Of a stretch of DNA of 64,000 nt, positions 36,814-45,895 are shown piece by piece (the stretch's first letter is position 1; each line of letters opens with the position of its first letter). The position numbers were made by a program, and so were the translations under genes. The stretch comes from CAIKZZ01 sp035604595 (GTDB lineage: Bacteria; Pseudomonadota; Gammaproteobacteria; Steroidobacterales; Steroidobacteraceae), in assembly GCA_035604595.1 (NCBI GenBank), contig DATNIE010000020.1:71016-135015 (forward strand), in the 5' to 3' direction. A model generated the notes under the pieces. It was given only the letters and a program-made list of their open reading frames with translations, was not told the origin of the DNA and did no database searches.

Positions 36814-37043
36814 GCGGCACCCCAATCCTGATCACCGAGCCACGCATCAAATTCGCCAGGCGCGACTGGGTTGCGCCGGTAGCCGGCGACGTGTTTCGCC
36901 TCGAGTGTCCGGATACGTTCACGCCGAAGCTCTGCCTCGAGCGCCGTGCGAATCAGGCCGGAGCGCGTCGTCTTGCGCGCGCGTGTCAGTCTGTCCACGG
37001 CCTTCAGCAGCCGGGGATCAATGGTCATCTGAATGGTCTTCAT
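36810..37043 (-). CDS. Ribbon-helix-helix antitoxin paired with the MazF-like toxin
   Basis: A 77-residue protein whose first 45 residues (MKTIQMTIDPRLLKAVDRL then TTRSGLIRTALEAELRRE) form a CopG/MazE-type ribbon-helix-helix DNA-binding domain. The acidic/aromatic tail (APGEFDAWLGDQDWGAA) would bind and neutralise the toxin. It is the first gene of a two-gene operon and is expected to repress it through the palindrome just upstream of its start. Confidence 0.9.
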   Translation of the reverse strand: MKTIQMTIDPRLLKAVDRLTRARKTTRSGLIRTALEAELRRERIRTLEAKHVAGYRRNPVAPGEFDAWLGDQDWGAA

Positions 37044-37046
37044 GAC

Positions 37047-37076
37047 TGTGGAGTCTAATGTGGATTACACTCCACA
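37047..37076 (-). promoter_or_regulatory. Palindromic operator of the toxin-antitoxin operon
   Basis: TGTGGAGT (37047-37054) and ACTCCACA (37069-37076) form a perfect 8-bp inverted repeat with a 14-bp spacer, and a third TGTGGA half-site lies inside at 37060-37065. The repeat ends only three bases before the antitoxin ATG, so it overlaps the expected promoter/leader. This is the usual arrangement for ribbon-helix-helix autorepression. Confidence 0.6.
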
Positions 37077-37230
37077 TACTAGCCAGCAGTCGCGGTGAGT
37101 GCAATGTCACCAGCCGTCGGCATGGGGCGCGGTCGCACGCGGCGCTGTGCGGCCGATCTCGCGTCGGCGCAGACGCCGATCGCCCGGCGCGCGGCAAATC
37201 ATTGCATTGGACTTGGCCGCGAGGGCTCGA

Positions 37231-38244
37231 CTACTGCAGCGGCAACGGTCGCATCAGCCCGCCGTTCACCCACAATGCATTGAGACCCCGCGGCAGCTGC
37301 AGCGGACTGTTGATCCCCACTGTGCGGTCGTAGATTTCGCCGTAGTTGCCGACTGCTGCGATGACTTGGGCCGCCCAGTCCTTGGCCGGCAGGCCGAGTG
37401 CCCGGCTCGTCGCCCAGTCGACGCCGAGCAGCCGTTGCACGACCGGATCATCGCTCCCGCGCTGGGCCGCGACGTTGGCCTGCGTGACGCCGCTCACCTC
37501 GGCTTGCACGAGCGCATGAATCGTGAAGTCGACGATCATCGCCCACGTCGGATCGTCGCGCCGGTAGGCGGGTGCGACAGGAGACAGCGTCAGAAGCTCG
37601 GGGAGGATCCAGTCGCGAGCCAGCTGTTTGGGGTACGCGCTCTTGATCTGGGCGAGCCGTGACACGTAGGCGCTGATCGCATCGCAATGGCGTACGGCGA
37701 GTCCATCGTCCATCTCGCCTTCTTCCTGGAACGGTAGCGGGACAATTGCAATGCCGCGCGCCACAGTACGCGCGAGTAGCACCTTCTCGTTGTCGGTTCC
37801 TTCGACAACGCAGACCTTGCGGCCGGCCAAGTCGGCGATCGAAACAGCGTCAGCATCACCCCGAACCAGAAACCCCTGGCCGTCGTAGAACACGGGCGGC
37901 CCGAAGCCGATGTTCCAGTGCCACATCGAGGTCGCATCGGGCGTGACGCCGACGACTAGGTCGACGGTGGCTTTGCTGAGGCCTTCCTCGGCATCGAGCT
38001 CGGACGCGAACGGTGCAATGTTCACCGATGCCTTGAGACCGGCGACGGCGACCGCGACGGCCTTGCAGATCTGAATATCGAGAGACGCCAGCGGCCCGTG
38101 CAGGTCGGTCTTGTTCCAATCCTCGGGTGTCGCGACTACGCCGCAGCGCAGGCTGCCAGCAGCGCGAATGCGATCGGCCGTCGGTGCACCAAACGTCGGT
38201 GCACTGCACAGGAACCCGCAAACAAGGATTACCGATCGACGCAT
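37231..38244 (-). CDS. Periplasmic amino-acid-binding protein, AapJ/BztA type
   Basis: A 337-residue solute-binding protein with a signal peptide (MRRSVILVCGFLCSAPTFGA). The mature part follows the general L-amino-acid-binding AapJ pattern: DRIRAAGSLRCGV, ADLAGRKVCVVEGTDNE, and the diagnostic C-terminus VGNYGEIYDR...GLNALWVNGGLMRPLP. AapJ normally works with AapQ, AapM and AapP, but no permease or ATPase gene is present here. It is 82 bp downstream of, and in the same direction as, the phosphoesterase gene. It may be an orphan that uses a transporter elsewhere, or be a sensor subunit. Confidence 0.88.
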   Translation of the reverse strand: MRRSVILVCGFLCSAPTFGAPTADRIRAAGSLRCGVVATPEDWNKTDLHGPLASLDIQICKAVAVAVAGLKASVNIAPFASELDAEEGLSKATVDLVVGVTPDATSMWHWNIGFGPPVFYDGQGFLVRGDADAVSIADLAGRKVCVVEGTDNEKVLLARTVARGIAIVPLPFQEEGEMDDGLAVRHCDAISAYVSRLAQIKSAYPKQLARDWILPELLTLSPVAPAYRRDDPTWAMIVDFTIHALVQAEVSGVTQANVAAQRGSDDPVVQRLLGVDWATSRALGLPAKDWAAQVIAAVGNYGEIYDRTVGINSPLQLPRGLNALWVNGGLMRPLPLQ

Positions 38245-38326
38245 CGGCCGCCTCGTGTTGTGGTACCGCCTCCGGAAGCACGTGCGCCCAATGCGCCCGG
38301 TACCTCCGGAGTGCGAAGCATGCCCG

Positions 38327-40558
38327 TCAGTTCGGCCAGACGCCCGTCGACGGACCGCCGGTATTGTTGTTGGTGTTGAGGTACGGATTACCCGCGCTCT
38401 GCACCGGTCGAGGATTGAAGTCCTGCGGCGGCGGGTCGACCACCGAGCCATCACGGTAATCGGTCGGCGTGATATTCAGCGCCTTGCACCCGTAGCCGCC
38501 GTAGTGCGGCAACGACTTGACCGTTCGCGTGTCAAGCATCGCGTACTGCCGGGGAAGCGGCGCGGCCCTGTCAGTCAGCCGGTCGTTGTCGAAGGCCTCG
38601 AGCAAATCCCCCATGCCGGCGAGCGCGTCGGCCGGACCTAGGTCGGCCTGCGGACCGTTCGGCCCGTTGAGTGCCGGATTGCGGGCGCCAGCGGCCATCG
38701 CCGCCGCCTCGTCGGGCAGGTCCGCGAGCGGTGTCAGGCCGAACACATCGTCGATGAACTTGATAACCGAGCTGTGCTCGCTGTAAACGTGGCTCACCGT
38801 GTGGGCCGCCGCGTACGGCGAGATCACGATCGCCGGAATGCGCGGTCCGCCGGTTTCCGGCTGTCCGTCCGGGCCGTAGGTCCGGAAGCTCTCCGACTGG
38901 TGGTCATAGAGGCCGTCCGACTCGTCATAGGCGATGATGATCGCGCTCTCGTGCCAGTAGCGACTTCCGGCAATCGCGTTGACAGAATCCGCAATCATCG
39001 CCTCGGAGATCTGCGCGTCCGAGTAGTTCGGATGATCGTCGTTGCCGGGCGTCGACAGCTGCACATTCGGGTTGGGATCGATCGGCAGCAGGCCGTCGTT
39101 GTTGTAGTAGCCGCCGCGGACGTAGAACACGCCGCCGTATTCGGGCAACGACTCAGTGGCGACATCCGTATAAAACTGCTGCAGCCCGTGCAGGTACGTC
39201 TGCTCTTGTGTGTTATCACCGATGTAGCCGAAGTACTGCGGCCCATTGTGGTGCACGACGTAGGAGGCGTGCTCGGGCGCGGCCGCGTACTTGAAGGGGC
39301 TGCTACTGAACGGTGCGCCATTCTCCGAGATCGAGGTGCCGTCGAATGGCTCCGGCCCGTAGCCCTGCTGGTACCAGCCCCAGTGCACCGACTGTTTCCT
39401 GACCGCGATGGCGAGGATGTCGAGCTGCACGTCGGCGAGATCGGACGCTGGATGCTGGTCCTTGGCGATGATGGTCTCGATCTGATTACCCATGAAGGAC
39501 AGCGGTAACGTCGCGAAGGTCAGGTTGATCTGCGGTGCGAAGGACGTGAACGGACCCGTCTGGCTGGTCCCGTTGGTCGCCTCGTCCGGTCCGTACGGCG
39601 GCTGCACCGCGGCCGTGTCCTCCACGCTCCCCGCAAACGGAGCGCTGTCCGTGAGGTTCGGCAGCGTGAGGCCTGTGGCATCAGCCTCGGCTGGGTGAGT
39701 CGCCCACTGTGTGTCTCCGACCTGGCCCGCGATCATGGCAATCGCATTCGGCGTGGACGGGCCGGTTGCGGTCTGGTGGAAATTGTCGAAAAGGACGAAG
39801 CGGTCGGCGTACTGCCACAGGAACGGGATCGTGTCGCAATCGATGTGCGACATCACGACCTCGCCCTTCTGCTTGGTCTGAAGCGTCGGATTTGCGGTTG
39901 GCGCGACACCACTCGCGTTGACGATCGTCGCCGCGACGCCGGAGGAGTCGGTCGCGTAATGCAGACCCTCCTGGTTGAGAGCGTAGCCGTCGTTCTGCGG
40001 AATCGACTTCGTCGCCTGGTCGGCGTGCATGTCGTGGATGTAACCGGCGTGGCTGTGGTCGACCGAGTACGTGTCCTCCGGGTACAACTGGACCGCGAGG
40101 CCGTTGACGTTGAGGATCATGCGTGGAATCAGGAACGGGCTGATCGTCGTGTAGCTGCCGTCGGTGTCGCGGATCACGGAGTGGAAGCTGCCGAAGCTCG
40201 TCGCCGGCTGCGAGTAGGGATCGGACGGATTCGCGCCGGGATAGGTCGCAAACAGCCCGTTGGCCCCCGGATAGGTGCCGAAGTAGTGGTCGAACGACCG
40301 ATTCTCCTGGAACAGCACGAAGACGTACTTCACCCTGTGCCGCAACAGCTCAATCTTCTCGCGCAGTTGGAGCGGGCGCTGCCACGACGGGTCGCGCGCC
40401 GCCTCAGCGCCGGCTGTTTGACGCGATGTCGCAAGTGTTAGCGGCGGCTCGGGCGCCGCCGGATTGGCCGCCAGTGCCGGTGTGACGCCGATGAGGTTGA
40501 GTGCGGTCGCAGCCGTGGTTACCAAGGCCGTCCCCGCCTTCACAATAGATGGCTGCAT
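38327..40558 (-). CDS. Secreted phosphoesterase, phospholipase C/AcpA family
   Basis: A 743-residue exported enzyme of the bacterial phospholipase C/acid phosphatase AcpA family. A signal peptide ends near GVTPALAA (about residue 31). Active-site segments visible are QENRSFDHYFGTYPG (Glu85-Asn86), GPSTPNAIAMIAGQ, SHIDCDTIPFLWQYAD and the metal-binding IAYDESDGLYDH, then HSSVIKFIDDVFGL. Family members hydrolyse phospholipid head groups or phosphomonoesters; which is not clear. The ATG at 40558 directly gives the signal peptide; the longer frame upstream is rejected. The ENRSFD Ser is consistent with a nucleophile-type phosphoesterase. Confidence 0.88.
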   Translation of the reverse strand: MQPSIVKAGTALVTTAATALNLIGVTPALAANPAAPEPPLTLATSRQTAGAEAARDPSWQRPLQLREKIELLRHRVKYVFVLFQENRSFDHYFGTYPGANGLFATYPGANPSDPYSQPATSFGSFHSVIRDTDGSYTTISPFLIPRMILNVNGLAVQLYPEDTYSVDHSHAGYIHDMHADQATKSIPQNDGYALNQEGLHYATDSSGVAATIVNASGVAPTANPTLQTKQKGEVVMSHIDCDTIPFLWQYADRFVLFDNFHQTATGPSTPNAIAMIAGQVGDTQWATHPAEADATGLTLPNLTDSAPFAGSVEDTAAVQPPYGPDEATNGTSQTGPFTSFAPQINLTFATLPLSFMGNQIETIIAKDQHPASDLADVQLDILAIAVRKQSVHWGWYQQGYGPEPFDGTSISENGAPFSSSPFKYAAAPEHASYVVHHNGPQYFGYIGDNTQEQTYLHGLQQFYTDVATESLPEYGGVFYVRGGYYNNDGLLPIDPNPNVQLSTPGNDDHPNYSDAQISEAMIADSVNAIAGSRYWHESAIIIAYDESDGLYDHQSESFRTYGPDGQPETGGPRIPAIVISPYAAAHTVSHVYSEHSSVIKFIDDVFGLTPLADLPDEAAAMAAGARNPALNGPNGPQADLGPADALAGMGDLLEAFDNDRLTDRAAPLPRQYAMLDTRTVKSLPHYGGYGCKALNITPTDYRDGSVVDPPPQDFNPRPVQSAGNPYLNTNNNTGGPSTGVWPN

Positions 40559-40924
40559 AAGTGTGCGACTCCGGTGAGTTAAGGGGTCTCGGCGACGCTC
40601 CCCGCCGTCCGAGAACGCTACTGTGCCGGGCCGGGTTTGCAGCGTCGTGAACGTCCCGTGTCGAAATGACGATGCTTGCTGAGGCGCGCGTTGCGTGAGG
40701 CACCAAACACCGCCGGCGATGCAATGCGTTGCCGCAACGCCGGCTGCACTGGCCCAATCCAAGAGGCTGCCCAGTACCTCAGGCCGCCACACATGCCTGC
40801 TAGGTTGCGTTCAGGTTGCACTCACACTACTTTGACCAGGGAACGCAGGCTGTGCAGGTTTCCTGCCCGGGCGCAACCGATAGGGCTGCGCTGGCAACGG
40901 ATGCGCGTCCGTGCGGGGGTCGAT
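40559..40924. other. Intergenic region upstream of the phosphoesterase gene
   Basis: About 370 bp with no convincing coding region on either strand; candidate frames have no family resemblance and lack ribosome sites. It should contain the reverse-strand phosphoesterase promoter. It borders the tRNA-like remnant at 40925. Confidence 0.5.
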
Positions 40925-40985
40925 GGGCCTGAAGATCGGCGGTCCGTCACGGGACTCGTCGGTTCGAATCCCACGCGCTCGGCCA
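40925..40985 (+). repeat. Degenerate 3' copy of tRNA-Ser (anticodon loop to CCA)
   Basis: This 61-nt stretch aligns without gaps to the last 61 nt of the tRNA-Ser(UGA) gene (36357-36417), with 41 identities by my count. The identical core GGTTCGAATCCCAC (40961-40974) covers most of the T arm, the TGA anticodon trinucleotide is kept, and it ends in GGCCA. The T stem has a C:C mismatch and no 5' half is found, so it is not a working tRNA. It may be the distal attachment site of an element that integrated at tRNA-Ser. Confidence 0.6.
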
Positions 40986-41119
40986 AGACATGTTGAGACC
41001 GGGGGCTGCCGGTCAGGGTGCCCCCGCGAGACCCGGCGCCGGCGGGCTGGAGGTCATAACGGGCACCGGCTGCGGTTGACGACGGTCGACTGGGCCGCGA
41101 TGGTGCCGGGAGACTTGCC

Positions 41120-43099
41120 TTGAAGCAACTGTGGATGTGGGCGGTTGTCCTAGCCGCGATTGGCAGCGCGGACGGCCAGGCAGCGAGCCCGCCCTCCGTC
41201 GAGGCGTTCGCGGCCCGGCCCCGGATCGAGGACGTGTCGATCTCCCCGGACGGCCATTACGTCGCCTTGATTGAGACCCGCACCGGCAGGGCGGCCGCTG
41301 TTGTTCTCGACCGGCACGAGCACCGACCTGAGGCCGGGAAGGTCGTGATGGGAGAGCCCGACCGTTTCCATTTCTCGTGGTGTCGGTGGGCCACCAACAC
41401 CCGCCTGCTGTGTGGCTTCGGCGGTATGACGCAGGGGCGCGGATTCGTCTACGGCGTCACTCGACTCGTTGCGGTCGACGCCGACGGCGGCCACATGCAG
41501 GTCCTGCTGCAGAACTCCGAGGAAGTGCAGGGGCAGTTTCAGGACCGGATCATCAACTGGGATCCGGGCCAGCCAGACACGGTGCTCATCGAAGTCGACG
41601 AAGGGCTGAGCCCGAGTGAGATGGGCGGCGGGGTTGAGGTCTATGGCAATGTCGGCACGCACGCCCTTCCCGGGGTGTTTGAACTCAACGTCGTCACGGG
41701 CCGGCTGCGGCAGCGCGAGCACGCCCGCGCGCCTATCCGCCATTGGGTCACGGACCAAACCGGGCGCGTCCGACTCGGCTTCGGTCTCTCGGGAACCACG
41801 CTGTCCTACTACGCGCGCCTCGACGGGGAGTCGGACTGGCGGCGCCTGACCAAATTCGAGGTGTTCAGCCGCGACAACCACTTTCGGCCGATCGCCATCA
41901 GCCATGACGACTCCAACAAGGCCTATGCGTTTGCACCTGCAAACGGTCGCCAGGCGGTGTGGCTGATCGATCTCACCGACAAACAGGATCCGACACTCGT
42001 GTTCGCACATCCGGTCGTTGATGTCACGGATCCGATTCTGTCGAGCAAAGGCACGCTGCTTGGTGTGCATTACGAGACCGACCATCCGTCGATGTACTTC
42101 ACGAACGAGCGTATTCGTTCGGTGATCGCGGCCGTCGACAAGGTCAATCCCGGTCAGTTCAACGTCGTAACCGAGGCCACCCGTGACGAGCAGGTCTACG
42201 TAATCCGATCGCGCAGCGATCGGGATGCTCCGACCTACAGTGTGTTTGACACCGGTACACGGATCCTGACCCGACTCGGCGCTCCGTTCCCGGACCTCGA
42301 TGCGTCGACGCTTGCAGCTATGCAGCCGATCACTTTTCCGGCGCGCGACGGCACGCCCATTCCGGGCTACCTGTCATTACCGGCCGCAGGCCCGACAACG
42401 CATCTGCCGCTCATCGTGATGCCGCACGGTGGCCCGATCGCGCGCGATACCTGGCAGTACTCGTTTCTCCGCGAGTTCCTGGCCAGTCGCGGGTATGCAG
42501 TCCTACAGATGAACTTCCGCGGCTCAAGCGGCTACGGCAGCGACTGGTTCTTCGCCGCGCACCAGGATTGGGGAGGCTTGACGTACGACGATGTCATCGA
42601 CGGTGGGCACTGGGCGATTCAGCAGGGAATCGCGGATCCCGGGCGGGTTTGCATCGTTGGCTGGAGCTTTGGCGGATATCTCGCGCTCGTCGGCGCGCAG
42701 CGCAATCCTGAGCTGTTCCGCTGCGCCGTCAGCATCGCCGGTATCAGCGATCTGGGTCTGCTGATCGACGAGGGGCACCACTGGCTGAGCGGCTCGGTCG
42801 TCAAGAAGCAGGTTGGCACCGATCCGGACAAGCTCAAGCGCGACTCTCCCAGGCTGCATGCGGCGGAGGTCAACGTGCCGGTGCTCATGCTGCACGGCGA
42901 TCTCGATGCCCAGGCGCCGTACGAGCAATCAAAGTTGATGGACATCGCTCTGACACGCGCTGGCAAGCCGCATCGCTTCGTCACGATCCAAGATGCCGAT
43001 CACCAACTGAGCAAGCAGTCAGATCGCGTGACCATGCTGCGGGAGGTCGAGGCTTTTCTCGCCGAGCATCTGGGCGTCGCGACGGCGACCGTGCCGTGA
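41120..43099 (+). CDS. S9 family peptidase (prolyl-oligopeptidase/acylaminoacyl-peptidase type), exported
   Basis: A 659-residue protein with a short signal peptide (MKQLWMWAVVLAAIGSADGQA) if it starts at TTG 41120, which is preceded by GGGAGA; ATG 41135 would lose the basic residue. A beta-propeller-like N-terminal half (IEDVSISPDGHYVALIE) precedes the alpha/beta-hydrolase domain. The catalytic triad is Ser516 in GWSFGGYLAL, Asp596 in HGDLDAQAPY and His628 in DADHQLS. Such enzymes degrade oligopeptides in the periplasm. It stands alone between the tRNA-Ser remnant and a small membrane protein gene. Confidence 0.92.
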   Translation: MKQLWMWAVVLAAIGSADGQAASPPSVEAFAARPRIEDVSISPDGHYVALIETRTGRAAAVVLDRHEHRPEAGKVVMGEPDRFHFSWCRWATNTRLLCGFGGMTQGRGFVYGVTRLVAVDADGGHMQVLLQNSEEVQGQFQDRIINWDPGQPDTVLIEVDEGLSPSEMGGGVEVYGNVGTHALPGVFELNVVTGRLRQREHARAPIRHWVTDQTGRVRLGFGLSGTTLSYYARLDGESDWRRLTKFEVFSRDNHFRPIAISHDDSNKAYAFAPANGRQAVWLIDLTDKQDPTLVFAHPVVDVTDPILSSKGTLLGVHYETDHPSMYFTNERIRSVIAAVDKVNPGQFNVVTEATRDEQVYVIRSRSDRDAPTYSVFDTGTRILTRLGAPFPDLDASTLAAMQPITFPARDGTPIPGYLSLPAAGPTTHLPLIVMPHGGPIARDTWQYSFLREFLASRGYAVLQMNFRGSSGYGSDWFFAAHQDWGGLTYDDVIDGGHWAIQQGIADPGRVCIVGWSFGGYLALVGAQRNPELFRCAVSIAGISDLGLLIDEGHHWLSGSVVKKQVGTDPDKLKRDSPRLHAAEVNVPVLMLHGDLDAQAPYEQSKLMDIALTRAGKPHRFVTIQDADHQLSKQSDRVTMLREVEAFLAEHLGVATATVP

Positions 43100-43374
43100 C
43101 CTGCCGCTGCGCTCCGGTCACGCGATTGAAAGCATCAGCGGGTCAACCGGGCGCAAGACAGCCGCCAGCACGGCGAGAGACAGCGGGATTGCGGTCGGCA
43201 GGTCGATGCCAAGGCTTGAGAACACGGGAGACCCTTTGGAATTCTCGATGGCGGCCGCCGGATCTCCGCAAGGCTATGATCCATGCGTGACAAAAGAGTG
43301 GCACACCGAGCAACTGCGACTGCCCCGGCCTCCCTGGCGCGTCGTGGGCGGGAGTCGTCGCGTAGAGTGCGGCG
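43100..43374. other. Intergenic region, possible gene remnant
   Basis: No intact gene is seen. On the reverse strand, about 43125-43235 encodes a short hydrophobic tail (VFSSLGIDLPTAIPLSLAVL and a few more residues to a stop) that reads like the end of a membrane protein, but the frame is closed upstream. It could be a remnant or chance. Confidence 0.3.
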
Positions 43375-43899
43375 GTGATCCAAGAGAGACTGGAGCTCAA
43401 GGGCTCGGAGCGCACTCGGTACTTCGCGCCGACGGCGATCTGCGGCTACCTCGCGGCGCTGTGCGTGGCGCTGATCGTCAACTCGTTGTTTCTCGTGAGC
43501 ATGCAGGATGCCGCCGCGGTGACCGCGGCCGGGGTGTTTGGACTGCTGCTGTCCAGCGGGCTGGGGTTGCTCTTCTGGCGGGCGCAGCGTCGCGATCTGC
43601 GCTACCTGCGAGTGATCACCTCGTCGGACGCGCTCGCCAACTTCGAGTCGGTACGCTCGGCCGCGCTTGGCGCGGGGTGGACCATCAGCTGCGAGGATCC
43701 CGGGAGGCAGCTCGACGCCCACGCCGCTGGGTCGTCGCTGCACCGGGGCGAGCGGATCGCGGTGCGGTTTGCCGAGCGCGATGTGTTCGTCGCGAGCATC
43801 TGCGACTCGGACGTCGGATTTTCGCTGACCGGACGTCGCCACTGCAAAGAGCACCGCGACCTCGTGCAACGGGCCGTACTGGTGTCCAGCACCCGCTGA
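43375..43899 (+). CDS. Hypothetical membrane protein with two transmembrane helices
   Basis: A 174-residue protein from GTG 43375. Two hydrophobic helices (about residues 20-42, FAPTAICGYLAALCVALIV, and 48-67, AVTAAGVFGLLLSSGLGLLF) are followed by a soluble C-terminal domain of about 105 residues with no family I recognise. Both helices and the even residue composition support real coding. It stands between an S9 peptidase gene and a convergent TPR lipoprotein gene. Confidence 0.6.
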   Translation: MIQERLELKGSERTRYFAPTAICGYLAALCVALIVNSLFLVSMQDAAAVTAAGVFGLLLSSGLGLLFWRAQRRDLRYLRVITSSDALANFESVRSAALGAGWTISCEDPGRQLDAHAAGSSLHRGERIAVRFAERDVFVASICDSDVGFSLTGRRHCKEHRDLVQRAVLVSSTR

Positions 43900-43979
43900 A
43901 CGCGCCCGGGCGCGCCGGGCCAAGATGCGGGGCAGGCTTTCTCGCGCCCGGTAGGCCTGTCAGGAGCCTGCGTTCCGGG

Positions 43980-45710
43980 TCACAGCACGGAGGCGGTGAG
44001 TGGCACGTCCGCCTGCCGCCACGCCTCCTCGAACTGCGCATCAATCGCACGTGCCGGCCCGCTCTTGTGCTGCACGCGCAGCGCCTGTGCGAGACCATAG
44101 AGCGACCAGCCGTTGTGCGGATTGCGGCGCAGGTCCTCCCGGTAGACAAGCTCCGCGGCAGCGCCTTGTCCGTCCTTCAACAGCTCCGCACCCAGAATGT
44201 GCCGCACCGGGAAGAACCAATCGGCTGGCTCGCTGTAGGCGAGCTTGTCTTCCTTGGCAGTTGCGTCCTCGAGCAGGCGTCTGCAGCCAGAACGGTCGGG
44301 TCCTGCGCAGGCCAACTTCGCCTTCGCCAGCGTCGATGCGAGCGCGAGCACGTCGGGCGCGAGGTTATATCCGGCCGGCAAGTCCGGCGGAATGCCAGCG
44401 CGCAGGAGGTCGAGTTCCGCAACACGCGCTTCGGCCTCGGCCATCCGGTGACGCTCGACGAGCGCAACCGCAGTCGCGAACAGGTAGCCACCAGTCAGGG
44501 CCTTCAGCTCGGGGTTCGGGCGCGGCTCGGTCAGCAGCTCGTCCCACGCGCCGAAGCGGACCAGCGCCAGATAGTACTCGGCCGCGCTCCAGTCACTGCC
44601 GGGCATCGCGAGCAGCATGCTCTCCGGCACCGCTTGCCGCGCGGCCTTCACTGCCGCAAGCGTCTCTGCCTTGCGGCCCTGCATCGCAGTCGAGTAGGCG
44701 AGAAACTGGAAGTTGTGCGCGACGTACATCGGGTAGTAGTCGGGTGGTTGCGTCCGGGCGAGGTAGGCCCGGTCCGCGGCCGCCCCGAGCCGATTGGCCT
44801 CGGCGGCGTCCGCGTAGCGACCGACGCGCTGCATGATATGGGCGGGCATGTGCTCGAGATGGCCGGCCGCCGGCATCATGCCGTGCAGACGCTCGGCCGC
44901 GGCGACGGCCCTCTCGGGGTGCGGCGAGGCCTCGAGCGCATGGATGTAGTAGTGGTTGGCTCCCGGGTGCTGTGGGTCGCGGGCCAGCACCGATTCGAGC
45001 ACCGCGACGATCTCGGTCGTGCCGGGCGCCGGCTGGCCGTCGAGCGACCACAGGTTCCAGGCGTTGGTCGTCATCAGGGCTTCGGCGTACATCGTCTGCA
45101 CGTCAAGATCCGCCGGATACTGCTGCGCAACCATTCGCATCGCGTCCGCGTACGCCTTCAGCACGGGTCCAGCGGTGCCGGGGTCGAGCGCTTGCGGCGT
45201 CGGGTAGCGCGCCGCGAGCGCCTTGATCAGCGCCGCTTCGACCGGGCTCGCGTGCGATACGAGCGCGCTCGCGCGCGTGACGCTGTCATAGGCGATCTTG
45301 GCGCGCGCCTCGGCCATCATCGGCAGGTTGTAGTTCGGGCCCGCGGTCAGCGCCACGCCCCACAGGCAGATCGCGCAGTCCGGATCGAGCTCGGCCGCTC
45401 GCGCAAACGAACGCGTCGATTCGTCGTGATTGAATGCCCACAGCAGCCGCATGCCCTGGTCGAAGTACCGCTGTGCCTCGGGCGAGCGCGTGTTGATCGC
45501 GCGGTGAAAGGAGCCGAGACCGTCGAACAGCTGGGCGCCGCGGGCCCAGTCCGCGAGCGTCGCGGGCGCGTGTGCCATGCCGGTCATCGCGGCGCCGGAG
45601 GCGGGCGGCGGTTGCGCCGCGGCGCGTGATGCTTCTCTTCGCGCGCAGGCAGTCAGGCCGGCGAGGGCGCAAAGTCCCAGGACGAGGACGTTGCGGATCG
45701 GGACATGCAT
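43980..45710 (-). CDS. TPR-containing lipoprotein
   Basis: A 576-residue protein with a lipoprotein leader (MHVPIRNVLVLGLCALAGLTAC, lipid at Cys22). Tetratricopeptide-like helices are visible: AQRYFDQGMRLLWAFNHDES, FARAAELDPDCAICLWGVAL, and ESVLARDPQHPGANHYYIHALE, and near the end AELVYREDLRRNPHNGWSLYGLAQAL. The motif DPQHPGANHYYIH is typical of a group of exported TPR proteins of unknown function. The ATG at 45710 follows GGGGGAAG; the frame extends upstream without a plausible leader. It probably acts as an adaptor on the periplasmic side of the envelope. Confidence 0.88.
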   Translation of the reverse strand: MHVPIRNVLVLGLCALAGLTACARREASRAAAQPPPASGAAMTGMAHAPATLADWARGAQLFDGLGSFHRAINTRSPEAQRYFDQGMRLLWAFNHDESTRSFARAAELDPDCAICLWGVALTAGPNYNLPMMAEARAKIAYDSVTRASALVSHASPVEAALIKALAARYPTPQALDPGTAGPVLKAYADAMRMVAQQYPADLDVQTMYAEALMTTNAWNLWSLDGQPAPGTTEIVAVLESVLARDPQHPGANHYYIHALEASPHPERAVAAAERLHGMMPAAGHLEHMPAHIMQRVGRYADAAEANRLGAAADRAYLARTQPPDYYPMYVAHNFQFLAYSTAMQGRKAETLAAVKAARQAVPESMLLAMPGSDWSAAEYYLALVRFGAWDELLTEPRPNPELKALTGGYLFATAVALVERHRMAEAEARVAELDLLRAGIPPDLPAGYNLAPDVLALASTLAKAKLACAGPDRSGCRRLLEDATAKEDKLAYSEPADWFFPVRHILGAELLKDGQGAAAELVYREDLRRNPHNGWSLYGLAQALRVQHKSGPARAIDAQFEEAWRQADVPLTASVL

Positions 45711-45895
45711 CGCTTCCCCCAGGCGCACTGCCGCTACCGGAGCGGTGCCCGGCGGCTCGGTCGCGGCAGCGCTGTGCTGCGCCGGGCGCATGATAGCCCG
45801 ACGCATCGCCGGCCGGCGCGCGCGCGGCGTCTGACGGGTTAGCGACGTAATATTGTGTATAAACAAATAATTATAATGTTATTCACGAAACAACA

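Noticed and set aside
40925..40985. A second functional tRNA-Ser
   Set aside because: No 5' acceptor or D arm precedes it, and the T stem has a mismatch; treated as a remnant.
43125..43235. Short hydrophobic reverse-strand peptide tail
   Set aside because: Looks like the end of a membrane protein, but the frame is only about 35-45 codons and closed upstream; too little to call a gene or pseudogene.
43206..45629. An 807-codon forward frame opposite the TPR lipoprotein gene
   Set aside because: Composition is Arg/Gly/His-rich without domains, whereas the reverse strand has a lipobox, TPR repeats and a good ribosome site.
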